12,139 bases of DNA from Microcaldota archaeon (GCA_013425425.1 JACCLJ010000004.1:1-12139), one strand, 5' to 3'; counted from the first letter of the stretch, positions 1 to 6,556 are shown. The notes: generated by a model from the letters alone, not told the origin. Numbers and translations: made by a program.

Positions 1-117
1 ACCCCGCAGCAGACATCCACTCCGTCTTCCGGTTCGGGACGTGGCAGTGGGTTATGCGGCACGGCAACAATTCTCTTGGCTGCACTTGGCGGGCTTGCTA
101 TCCTGCGGAGATGCTGA
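1..117 (+). CDS. C-terminal end of a membrane-anchored surface protein (partial)
   Basis: Frame 1 is open from the first base to a TGA at 115-117, giving the last 38 residues of a protein whose body lies outside the window. The visible tail has three parts: a Thr/Ser/Pro/Gly-rich linker (TPQQTSTPSSGSGRGSG), a short LCGTAT junction, and a hydrophobic segment of about 15 residues (ILLAALGGLAILRRC) ending in Arg-Arg-Cys. This linker, helix and basic-end layout is typical of cell-surface proteins held by a C-terminal membrane anchor and recalls sorting signals such as MYXO-CTERM. The anchor of the minus-strand protein at 4607-4951 looks similar, with a Gly/Ser/Thr linker, Cys, helix and Arg-Arg. 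The gene is convergent with the ATPase gene that ends at 179. Function of the missing ectodomain is unknown. The reading frame and anchor are seen directly; the surface location is inferred. Confidence 0.6.
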   Translation, partial: TPQQTSTPSSGSGRGSGLCGTATILLAALGGLAILRRC

Positions 118-178
118 AGACCTACTTAATGCCCGTTCAACGAGGTTAAACTGTAGGAAAAATAGGTGAATATGCAGC

Positions 179-1036
179 CTAAGCAGTTTTCATTTTTTTG
201 CTTTGCTTCAATTTGACTTGTGCAAAAGACTTGCTTGCCTTCTGGCTCCAGAAACCTGGAAGTTCATTTGTCACAAATCCCCTGAATTCATCGGAGTATA
301 TATAAGTGGAATAACGCCCGTTGTCTGCAAGGTCCGCAAACTGGGTTTTTATCTCGTCGTAAATCTCGCCTATTTTCTTGCGTTCAAATTCTTTTTGAAG
401 AAGAGAGGGCTTTCTCATCAGGAGATAATCGGATTGCCGGATGGTGTTTATTTCCAGGTTAGCGGAGTTTTGGGAAATAAAAAGCACCGATACGTCCTTG
501 TGCCTGGCCACCAGAAGAAGCGAGGAAAGGATTCTGTTTGCAGGCGACTGCGACGACCGGGAGGAAAAGGCGATGCCGCCTTCATCAACCAATACGAAAT
601 ATCCGTTTGGCACTTCTTCCACATCGCGCACGAAGCGTATCCAGCCCGGAAGCGTGGATTCGTCAAAGCCCATGGCGCAGACCTTCCTGTTTTTTGCAGC
701 CACGTTTTCAAGGATGCGCATTCCAAGCGCGGACTTGCCGCTTCCCCTGGCCCCCAATACCAGGCCGATGGTGCTTTTTGAAGAGAGCAGTTTGTCCTCG
801 AATTCGGAGAGGCTGCCGGTTAGCTGTTTCTGGAGCACGAGCGGTTGATAAGTTGCGCTGGAGCGCGGCTTGCCTCTTGGGGCGGCATTTTTTCCTGCTG
901 CAACAGCCTTGCTTATGATAAATCCTGCAGCCCAAATGATGGATTTGGCAAGCACGTAGAATATGTGGAGGAATCCGGATACGATCCAAACCCAGGTATC
1001 CCAAATCTTGCTTGCGAGTCCGCGTTTTTTTGGCAT
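179..1036 (-). CDS. membrane-tethered P-loop ATPase, Zot/HerA-FtsK-like
   Basis: An ATP-binding motor-type protein of 285 residues from the ATG at 1036; an upstream in-frame ATG at 1081 would add 15. Counting from 1081, residues 29-62 are hydrophobic (WVWIVSGFLHIFYVLAKS then IIWAAGFIISKAVAAG) and probably form one or two membrane helices. A linker follows, then Walker A GARGSGKS at 110-117, Walker B FVLVDEGG at 162-169, and a SQNSA motif near 204-208 that fits a sensor position. The stretch after it (INTIRQSDYLLMRKPSL) resembles the Zot-domain and archaeal HerA/FtsK-related ATPases of filamentous viruses, plasmids and secretion machines. I prefer the ATG at 1036 because an AT-rich box (1054-1068) lies about 24 bases upstream, as expected for a leaderless transcript, and AGGATTACC precedes it. 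It lies downstream of the decarboxylase on the same strand. Exact role (virion or pilus assembly, DNA translocation) is not known; the ATPase assignment itself is firm. Confidence 0.7.
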   Translation of the reverse strand: MPKKRGLASKIWDTWVWIVSGFLHIFYVLAKSIIWAAGFIISKAVAAGKNAAPRGKPRSSATYQPLVLQKQLTGSLSEFEDKLLSSKSTIGLVLGARGSGKSALGMRILENVAAKNRKVCAMGFDESTLPGWIRFVRDVEEVPNGYFVLVDEGGIAFSSRSSQSPANRILSSLLLVARHKDVSVLFISQNSANLEINTIRQSDYLLMRKPSLLQKEFERKKIGEIYDEIKTQFADLADNGRYSTYIYSDEFRGFVTNELPGFWSQKASKSFAQVKLKQSKKMKTA

Positions 1037-1053
1037 GGTAATCCTTTCAGGGG

Positions 1054-1068
1054 TTTTATTTATTATTG
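1054..1068 (-). promoter_or_regulatory. TATA-like box for the Zot-like ATPase gene
   Basis: On the minus strand this reads CAATAATAAATAAAA. Its centre is about 24 bases before the ATG at 1036, the usual distance between an archaeal TATA box and the transcription start. That suggests a leaderless transcript and argues against the ATG at 1081, which lies upstream of the box. Confidence 0.4.
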
Positions 1069-1122
1069 TTTTCCAAATCATTAAGGGAAAAAGGGAAGAC
1101 GAGGTGTTAACCTGGCAGCATC

Positions 1123-3015
1123 CTAAGATACGCTTTCCTCAATCTTCTTTTTCAGGATCTCCAGAAAGCCCTTCCATATCGCCTCGTGGTTCTGGAAGTT
1201 GGAGATGAACGGATTCAGCATGCATACCCTCAGCACGCGGACTCGGCCCACCCTATCCCACTCCTTCTCCGGAATTCCGAGCCGCTTCACGAATCCCTTC
1301 GGCGCATCGCCATAATCTTCTCTGCTCAGCTCGGTGTTGGAGGTGATCCAGTCATTCTTGTAGACCGGACCGCTCACATAGGAAGATTTGGAGTAAATGC
1401 TGGAGTTGAGGGCATTCATCCTCTCCAGATTCATATTCCCCTTCTCATTGAATGCCATGCAGATTATGTTGAAGTCCGGCGTCTGCACCAGCGGCTGCAC
1501 CAGGAATTCCCTGCCCTTGACCTTCAGGCTTTTTGTGGCTTCAAGCGCGCGGGTGAACATCTGCGCTCCTTCTATGCTCCTGCCGATTATCTCCCCATAG
1601 CCCGTTATGTTCAGCGGAATTACCCGGTGGCTTGCCCAGACTGCGGCCGCGGTCGCACCTGCCTTTGAGCCTTCCATGATGTATGCGCCGAGAAGGACGG
1701 GTGAGCTCTTGCCCGACTCAAAAACGTAAGCGGCAAAATATGAGATCAGGTCCAGTATGCGGCGGTCCTTGATTGCAATGCCTCCGGCGGCATATGGGAT
1801 ATAACCCATCTTGTGGGGGTCTATTGTTATGGAATCAGCCGCGGGAATCGCTTTGTAGGATTCGTAGATTTCCTTTGCCGGATAGCTATGGTTTCCTACG
1901 AAAACTTTATCGGAGAATAAGCGCCTTTTCAATCTGCCATATTCCATGAAACGGCTTTTCTCATCAAGGAAGAGCGCCCTGGAATACCCGCCGTAAGCCG
2001 CATCCACATGGAAGTAGAAAGAAATGCCCTTCTTCCGGTATTCATCGCGCAGTTTTGCGATTTCCGCTATCCGGTCTATCGCACCTTCCTCGGTCGTGCC
2101 CACGACTCCCACTACCGCTATGATCGGGATTTTCTTCGCAACGTGCGCATCGATCGTCTTTTTCAGGACGCCTATGTCCATGCGGAAGTGCTCGTCCACC
2201 TGCACTTCGACGAAATTCTTGTTTCCTATGCCCAGCACGTCCGCTGCCTTGACCCAGGAGTAATGCTTGGACTGCGGAATGAGGACCACGCCAAGCTTTC
2301 CTTCCCCCACGCCGGTTCCCCGCACCGTTTCATTGCGGACCGCATCAAAGCATCCGGCCTTCTTCACCTTTTCAATCAGGTCAAGCGCCTTTTGCGTCGG
2401 CATGTTTAGCAGCTGCCAGTCGTCCATGCCCTTAACCAAAGACGGCTTCACCTTCTTTATTGCGAGCGGGAATGACTTGAGGTTTCGCGCCATCCAAAGC
2501 CCTTCGTAGTTGGCAATCGTGCCGTCGGTAGTGATGTGCCCCCAGGAAGTTTTCGGGTCGAACCCGAGCATGGTTGCGAGGTCCTTTCCCACCTCGATTT
2601 CCATGGGCGTGGTCGCGGTGGATGCCTCGTATGCGACGTTGTTGGGATTGTAGAGGAGCGTAGCCATGTAGGCAAGGTTCGCCACCATAAGCGTGTCCGA
2701 GTTCATGTGGCCGAGATAGCGCGCCGAGAACCAGGGCATGGAAGTCGCCTTGAGCTTTGCGGAAAGTTGCGAGAGAACCTCCGAAGTCCTGTCCAGGGTT
2801 TCCTGATAATGCTCGCTGCGCATTTCGTGCACGGAAGCGACGTCAGCATCTTCAGGGTGGAAATCCCTGCGCCAGTGCATATGCTCTTCCATCAGGAAAT
2901 TTAGCGTGTTTTTGAAATACTCGCGGTTTTCGGATTTCGGTCCGAGGAAAAGCGCCTTGACCTCAACGTCTTTCGCATTGGCGCCCCTTGCGTTTTTCTT
3001 TTGTTTCCCAGCCAT
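1123..3015 (-). CDS. PLP-dependent aromatic L-amino-acid (tyrosine-type) decarboxylase
   Basis: A 630-residue group II pyridoxal-phosphate decarboxylase that converts an amino acid to its amine plus CO2 in the cytoplasm. Visible motifs: PQSKHYSW with H251, which should stack on the PLP ring; HVDAAYGGYSRA with D338, which should hold the pyridine nitrogen; and TIDPHKMGYIPYAAGG with K402 as the Schiff-base lysine. Length and many blocks (GHMNSDTLM, NNVAYE, WGHI..DG, LLGAYI.EGSKAGATAA, DYGD) closely match, from memory, the roughly 620-residue tyrosine decarboxylases of Enterococcus and Lactobacillus. They do not match the roughly 380-residue archaeal MfnA. Substrate could therefore be tyrosine, but phenylalanine, DOPA or glutamate cannot be excluded from motifs. 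The ATG at 3015 follows GGAGGGTGAT and lies 25 bases after the antiporter stop codon, so the two genes form an operon. The first 17 or so residues are a basic tail. Lateral acquisition is plausible. Confidence 0.9.
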   Translation of the reverse strand: MAGKQKKNARGANAKDVEVKALFLGPKSENREYFKNTLNFLMEEHMHWRRDFHPEDADVASVHEMRSEHYQETLDRTSEVLSQLSAKLKATSMPWFSARYLGHMNSDTLMVANLAYMATLLYNPNNVAYEASTATTPMEIEVGKDLATMLGFDPKTSWGHITTDGTIANYEGLWMARNLKSFPLAIKKVKPSLVKGMDDWQLLNMPTQKALDLIEKVKKAGCFDAVRNETVRGTGVGEGKLGVVLIPQSKHYSWVKAADVLGIGNKNFVEVQVDEHFRMDIGVLKKTIDAHVAKKIPIIAVVGVVGTTEEGAIDRIAEIAKLRDEYRKKGISFYFHVDAAYGGYSRALFLDEKSRFMEYGRLKRRLFSDKVFVGNHSYPAKEIYESYKAIPAADSITIDPHKMGYIPYAAGGIAIKDRRILDLISYFAAYVFESGKSSPVLLGAYIMEGSKAGATAAAVWASHRVIPLNITGYGEIIGRSIEGAQMFTRALEATKSLKVKGREFLVQPLVQTPDFNIICMAFNEKGNMNLERMNALNSSIYSKSSYVSGPVYKNDWITSNTELSREDYGDAPKGFVKRLGIPEKEWDRVGRVRVLRVCMLNPFISNFQNHEAIWKGFLEILKKKIEESVS

Positions 3016-3018
3016 TCA

Positions 3019-3028
3019 ATCACCCTCC
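3019..3028 (-). promoter_or_regulatory. strong ribosome binding site of the decarboxylase
   Basis: Minus-strand GGAGGGTGAT ends three bases before the ATG at 3015. It is a near-complete complement of the archaeal 16S rRNA 3' end and fixes the start. It sits in the 25-base gap after the antiporter gene, indicating translation of an internal cistron. Confidence 0.75.
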
Positions 3029-3040
3029 CGATGCCTGCAC

Positions 3041-4462
3041 TCAGGCTTTTTTCGCCGTTTTGCCCTCCAGCTTCCACTCCGGCTTTTTGAAGTGGTAAAT
3101 GATTAGCGGAACGGCGACTACTGCTGCGGTTCCAAACAGCATGAACGCAAGGTAATTGCTGCCTTCCGAAATCTGGCTTGGCGGCATGAGCGCCAGGAGG
3201 AAGATGCATGCCATGGAAAGGAAACCAAATCCTGCGACCAGCCACATTCCCAGCCTGCCTCCAGGGATGGAAAACGCCCTTGGCACGTTCGGCTGCGAAT
3301 ACCTTAGGCGTATTGCTGCGGCATACATCAGGAGGTACATGACGACATATACAGCGGTCGTCAATGCGAAGAGCATCCAGAAAGAGCTGTTTACACCTCC
3401 GGGAAGGAGGACGTAGACCGCGCCCCAGAAGGTTATCATCAGCGCCTGAAGTATGAGCATATTGGTCGGAATGCCGTTCTCGTTCTTCTTCTGGAGAATT
3501 GGGGGCAGGGTTCCTTCGCGCGCTGTCATGAAAAGCCCGCGCACGGGCCCCAGAATCCAGGTCGACACCTGTCCCATTGCGCCGATGACGATGAGAAGCG
3601 CGAACACGTTCACAAGCCATGGAAGCCCAATACTCTGGAAGATCACCTGGAACGTCTGCATTATCCCGGCAAGGAGATTGAGGTTCTCCACCGGTACAAT
3701 CATTGCGACGACCAGTGCGCCTATGACCCCGACTATCGTAGTCACGATCCCCACTATGAGAATGCCAAGCGGATAGTTTTTCTGCACATCCTTTATTTCA
3801 TTCGCATGCGTTGCCGTCATCTCAATCCCGATGAACACGAAGACGAAGGTGACCAAGAGGACGAGGTTGGACAGTGAAGAGAAGTCGGGTATGAGGTCTG
3901 CCATTGTTGGCTGCAGCGTTAGCTGAATAGAGTTTCCGGAAGAGATGTACCACAACCCGCCCAAAATGAGCACGGCTGCGGGAATGAACGTTCCAATTAC
4001 TACGGAAATAGAGCTTATCTTGGAATACACGCTCAGCCCCTTGAAGTTCAGGAACGTGAAGCCCCACCAGATGAGAACGATTATGAGGAACTCGAACAGT
4101 TTGTTGTTGGCCAGCGCGGGGTCGATGAGGTATGCGAGGGTTGCAGCGATGAAGGTAAGGATGCTGATGAAGCCTATCGTCATCTGGAACCATTGCAGCC
4201 AGACGGCAGTGAATCCCCATTTTTTGCCGAAGGCCTCTTTCACCCAGACATAAACGCCGCCTTCTTCCGGCCAGCCGGTTGCGAGTTCTGCGGACACGAG
4301 AGATGTAGGAATGAGATACATTACGACTGCGAGAAGGCAGAACGCGATTGCCTGCCAGCCGACTACGCCCTGTGTGGGAAAGGTCCTGATGCTCATGAGA
4401 GCCGCGCAAGTCAGCAGGACGAATGCAAGAAGACTAAGCTTGAATACGTTCTTAGATGCCAT
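3041..4462 (-). CDS. APC-superfamily amino acid:amine antiporter, GadC-like
   Basis: A polytopic inner-membrane protein of about 473 residues with roughly 12 hydrophobic segments. It resembles the glutamate:GABA antiporter family (GadC and the tyrosine:tyramine antiporter TyrP). Recognisable family blocks, numbered from the ATG at 4462, are ELATGWPEEGGVYVW (about 59-73), GIEMTATHANE (212-222) and GPVRGLFMTAREG (305-317); GadC has WEEGGVFAW, GVEASATHVNE and GPSRGMYVTA at the same places. It should import the amino acid and export the amine made by the decarboxylase encoded 25 bases downstream, giving net proton removal. The protein ends shortly after the last helix (PEWKLEGKTAKKA), so the C-terminal plug that gates E. 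coli GadC appears absent. The start is uncertain: TTG 4486, ATG 4471 and ATG 4462 are all in frame. I chose 4462 because GGGATGG lies just upstream. Substrate is inferred from the neighbour. Confidence 0.85.
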   Translation of the reverse strand: MASKNVFKLSLLAFVLLTCAALMSIRTFPTQGVVGWQAIAFCLLAVVMYLIPTSLVSAELATGWPEEGGVYVWVKEAFGKKWGFTAVWLQWFQMTIGFISILTFIAATLAYLIDPALANNKLFEFLIIVLIWWGFTFLNFKGLSVYSKISSISVVIGTFIPAAVLILGGLWYISSGNSIQLTLQPTMADLIPDFSSLSNLVLLVTFVFVFIGIEMTATHANEIKDVQKNYPLGILIVGIVTTIVGVIGALVVAMIVPVENLNLLAGIMQTFQVIFQSIGLPWLVNVFALLIVIGAMGQVSTWILGPVRGLFMTAREGTLPPILQKKNENGIPTNMLILQALMITFWGAVYVLLPGGVNSSFWMLFALTTAVYVVMYLLMYAAAIRLRYSQPNVPRAFSIPGGRLGMWLVAGFGFLSMACIFLLALMPPSQISEGSNYLAFMLFGTAAVVAVPLIIYHFKKPEWKLEGKTAKKA

Positions 4463-4493
4463 ATATGCCATCCCATCGGAAACCAAACGTCAT
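4452..4493 (-). other. possible 13-codon leader ORF overlapping the antiporter start
   Basis: From the ATG at 4493 the minus strand encodes MTFGFRWDGIYGI and a TAA, in a different frame from the antiporter and overlapping its candidate starts at 4486, 4471 and 4462. It begins roughly 10 bases after the transcription start predicted from the TATA box at 4524-4535. Five of 13 residues are F, W or Y if both Phe are counted with W, Y and the adjacent Phe-Gly context set aside; strictly there are two F, one W and one Y. Translation of so short an ORF cannot be judged from sequence. Confidence 0.2.
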
Positions 4494-4523
4494 TGGTTTT
4501 CCTCGGATATTAGGACAAATGCT

Positions 4524-4535
4524 AAATATTTAAAT
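4524..4535 (-). promoter_or_regulatory. TATA box of the antiporter-decarboxylase operon
   Basis: The minus strand reads ATTTAAATATTT, a strong TATA-like element in otherwise mixed sequence. It predicts transcription starting near 4503, giving a leader of about 30-40 bases before the ATGs at 4471 and 4462. No other strong promoter is seen before the decarboxylase, so both genes probably share it. Confidence 0.5.
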
Positions 4536-4606
4536 GGGATGGTTCCGACGTAGGTTTTGGAGCAATCTGGCATGGAAGGAGCATTAGTCTCAGCCCGCTC
4601 AAACGA

Positions 4607-4951
4607 TTACCGGCGCGGGTAAACTATCGAGACTACCCCTAGGAATAATAAGACGGACCCTACGCAGCAGCCTCCACCGGTAGTCGAGCCGCCAGTCAGC
4701 CCGCTCTCATAGCTCTCCACGCATGCCACATAAGCGTCGGTGCAGTAATCACATGCCGCTGAGACCTGACCTTGTTCTGCCTCTTCGATAAGGCAGCCTC
4801 CGTTGCCCCAACTGTAGCCGAGCGATTCGCAGCAATCCTGGTAGCAGCTCTCGCCCTGTATCCTTTCGGAGGAGCAGTATTCGGAAGCGCTCTGAGAATA
4901 AGCCAGGCAGGAAAGCGCCATCAAGAGCAGTGCAACAATTTTATACGTCAT
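4607..4951 (-). CDS. small secreted cysteine-rich protein with C-terminal anchor
   Basis: A 114-residue protein of unknown function. It begins with a signal peptide (MTYKIVALLLMALSCLAYSQ), has an ectodomain of about 70 residues with ten cysteines including two CC pairs, and ends with a Gly/Ser/Thr linker, GGGCC, a hydrophobic segment (VGSVLLFLGVVSIVY) and PRR. The layout is that of an exported, disulfide-rich domain held to the membrane by its C-terminus. The ATG at 4951 is chosen because the signal peptide starts exactly there and a TTTATAAA box lies 26 bases upstream; the open frame continues to 5014 but those 21 residues are unlike a signal. It lies downstream of the nine-repeat Cys-rich gene on the same strand, with its own promoter. 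Both Cys-rich ectodomains may act together at the cell surface, which is inference. Confidence 0.75.
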   Translation of the reverse strand: MTYKIVALLLMALSCLAYSQSASEYCSSERIQGESCYQDCCESLGYSWGNGGCLIEEAEQGQVSAACDYCTDAYVACVESYESGLTGGSTTGGGCCVGSVLLFLGVVSIVYPRR

Positions 4952-4973
4952 GGTCGATTCAACTCCGCAGAAG

Positions 4974-4981
4974 TTTATAAA
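4974..4981 (-). promoter_or_regulatory. TATA box (TTTATAAA) of the small Cys-rich gene
   Basis: A palindromic TTTATAAA whose centre is 26 bases before the ATG at 4951. No ribosome binding site lies between, so a leaderless transcript is expected. The box lies upstream of the chosen start but inside the extended open frame, which supports the shorter protein. Confidence 0.55.
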
Positions 4982-5042
4982 TCCTTCAGACGAGGAATTG
5001 TGCCGCAAGCCCAATTACCTAGATGGGTTCAGGCCTTCAGAT

Positions 5043-5079
5043 AAAACCAAGCGGCGGGAAACGAGCACATCCCCGCCGC
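5043..5079 (-). terminator. hairpin terminator-like element after the nine-repeat gene
   Basis: On the minus strand GCGGCGGG (5079-5072) pairs perfectly with CCCGCCGC (5058-5051) across a 13-base loop, followed by TTGGTTTTAT. It starts 12 bases after the stop codon at 5091. It looks like an intrinsic terminator and would separate this gene from the small Cys-rich gene. Archaea often terminate on T-runs alone, so the hairpin could also act in RNA stability. Confidence 0.55.
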
Positions 5080-5090
5080 CCGTTGCAATC

Positions 5091-6512
5091 CTATTTTTTC
5101 CTTCCGATATAGAAGTAAACCAAAGCCGCCGCCAGCACTATCGTCGTCGCAACGAAAACAACCCCGAGCGTTCCGAGTTCCGCAATTATCCCCGGTTGCG
5201 GCGGAGGCTGCGGCGGGGCGCTCTCCTGTTCGCAGTAGGCCGTTCCTGAAGCTTCCTTGCAGTCACTATCGCTCGCGCAGTGGTAAAGCAGCTGCCACTG
5301 CCCTCCGGAGCAGCCGTATACGCTGTCGGAAATGCAGTTCCGCTGGCCGTCTGTGCACTGTGGAGTCGCAATGCAATGCCCTCCATTATCGCAGGTGTAG
5401 CCGTCAGGGCAGTTTATCGGGTCGGAAAGCTGGCCGGCCGCATTGCATGTGCGATAGCTGGTTGCGCCGGCGCATACTTTTGTGCCCGCGTCGCACTCTG
5501 CGCATTGGGCATTGTAGCAGCCATCATTGCACTGAAGGTAATCCTGGTAAAGATTGTTACTGCCGCACATCTGCACCATGTTCGCATTGGCAGGCGAACA
5601 TCGCTTTAGTCCGGGCGTGGCGCACTGATCGCCGGAAGGTGCCTGGCATGAGCCGCTTGAACAGAGATAACCGCTTTGGCATGGGATGGCGGCTCCCCAT
5701 TGGCCCTGGCTGTCACATCTTGCATAGCTTTGCGAATCCATGCACTGGGTTTCTCCTGTGCCGCAGGCAACGCACATGCTGTAGTCGCATCCATTCTGGC
5801 AGAATTTCCAGTCCTGCCAGCGATAGTTGCTGCCGCAGTGCTGGAGGGTGTTCGCATCATCCGGAGAACAGCGGGCTGCGCCGACGCTCTGGCATTCCCC
5901 CTCCGAACTCCTGATGCATGAACCGCCATCGCAGATATAATCCCTGCCGCAGCTGTGGCTCGGGCCCCATTCCCCGTCTGAATCGCACGTCTCGTATGAA
6001 TAATCATCCGAACATCTGGTACTCCCTCTAGAGCAATCGTGGCAAGCGCCGTTGTAGCAGCCGTTTCCGCAATAGCGCCAGTTCTGCCATTGGTACTGTG
6101 CATTGCACGTCTGTATCTCACTACTGTCGCTTGGCGAACAGCGCGTCTGCCCATACGAGCACTGCGGAACAGGAGTGCAGGCGCCATATGCGCAGGTCTG
6201 CCCTCCAGCGCAGTACTGCGTTGGGCCCCATACCGCGCGGGAGCTGCATACATGGTAGCTTCTGCTATCGGTGCATTCCGAATCTCCCGGGCTGCATCCC
6301 AGCATGGCATGGCACTCTCCATCCGAGCAGGTCTGCCCCGCGGTGCATGTCACTGCCGGGTTCCATACCGCATAGTCGCCGCAGGTATGATAACTTGAGC
6401 TGTCTATGCATTCAGAAACTCCAGGCTGGCAGCCGAGTTGCGCACTGGCCGCCGTAGAGACAAACATCCCCCAAAGCATAATAATGCAGATTATTTTTTC
6501 ACGGTTTTTCAT
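5091..6512 (-). CDS. surface protein with nine six-cysteine repeats and C-terminal anchor
   Basis: A 473-residue exported protein. Residues 1-25 form a signal peptide (MKNREKIICIIMLWGMFVST then AASAQ). Residues 28-427 are nine tandem units of 40-42 residues, each with six cysteines. Type A has spacing C-6-C-8-C-11-C-5-C-4-C with SY and WGP motifs: units at 28-67, 73-112, 160-199, 250-289 and 340-380, the last with one extra residue. Type B has C-6/7-C-10-C-11-C-3-C-4-C with RCSP and YxW(Q): 118-157, 207-247 and 297-337. A divergent ninth unit spans 386-427. A Pro/Gln-rich linker (SAPPQPPPQPG), a hydrophobic helix at about 438-469 and GRKK end the protein. The 54 repeat cysteines imply an oxidising extracellular site. 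AAGGTGA lies just before the ATG. The repeat type is not one I recognise; adhesion or envelope structure is a guess. Confidence 0.85.
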   Translation of the reverse strand: MKNREKIICIIMLWGMFVSTAASAQLGCQPGVSECIDSSSYHTCGDYAVWNPAVTCTAGQTCSDGECHAMLGCSPGDSECTDSRSYHVCSSRAVWGPTQYCAGGQTCAYGACTPVPQCSYGQTRCSPSDSSEIQTCNAQYQWQNWRYCGNGCYNGACHDCSRGSTRCSDDYSYETCDSDGEWGPSHSCGRDYICDGGSCIRSSEGECQSVGAARCSPDDANTLQHCGSNYRWQDWKFCQNGCDYSMCVACGTGETQCMDSQSYARCDSQGQWGAAIPCQSGYLCSSGSCQAPSGDQCATPGLKRCSPANANMVQMCGSNNLYQDYLQCNDGCYNAQCAECDAGTKVCAGATSYRTCNAAGQLSDPINCPDGYTCDNGGHCIATPQCTDGQRNCISDSVYGCSGGQWQLLYHCASDSDCKEASGTAYCEQESAPPQPPPQPGIIAELGTLGVVFVATTIVLAAALVYFYIGRKK

Positions 6513-6516
6513 ACTT

Positions 6517-6530
6517 TCACCTTATCCTCC
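6517..6530 (-). promoter_or_regulatory. double ribosome binding site of the nine-repeat gene
   Basis: The minus strand reads GGAGGATAAGGTGA, ending four bases before the ATG at 6512. Both GGAGG and GGTGA are complementary to the archaeal 16S 3' end, which fixes the start and implies a transcript with a leader, unlike the leaderless-type small neighbour. Confidence 0.6.
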
Positions 6531-6540
6531 GTTTCACGAA

Positions 6541-6556
6541 ATGCGGTATACGGCAT
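6541..6556. repeat. near-palindrome in the divergent 6512/6628 intergenic region
   Basis: ATGCGGTATACGGCAT is palindromic at 14 of 16 positions. It lies between the divergent starts of the nine-repeat gene and tspO, where a regulator could bind. No second copy was noticed in the window. Confidence 0.2.

Noticed and set aside
172..216. 15-codon ORF on the plus strand preceded by AGGTGA
   Set aside because: Too short, overlaps the 3' end of the ATPase gene and has no promoter or conserved feature; the ribosome-site match is probably chance.
203..781. 192-residue plus-strand open frame antisense to the Zot-like ATPase
   Set aside because: No recognisable domain and fully overlapped by a gene with Walker A and B motifs.
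2901..3620. 239-residue open frame on the minus strand across the antiporter/decarboxylase junction
   Set aside because: It is an out-of-frame shadow of the antiporter 3' end; its translation is Arg/His-rich and low in hydrophobic order, and the antiporter frame is clearly the real one.
5606..6322. 238-residue Ala/Arg/Thr-rich open frame inside the nine-repeat gene
   Set aside because: Frame-shifted shadow of the Cys-rich repeats; the repeat periodicity and signal peptide belong to the other frame.
5091..6512. Regular repeats considered as a CRISPR-like array
   Set aside because: Units differ at the DNA level and are conserved only as six-cysteine protein repeats in an intact reading frame.
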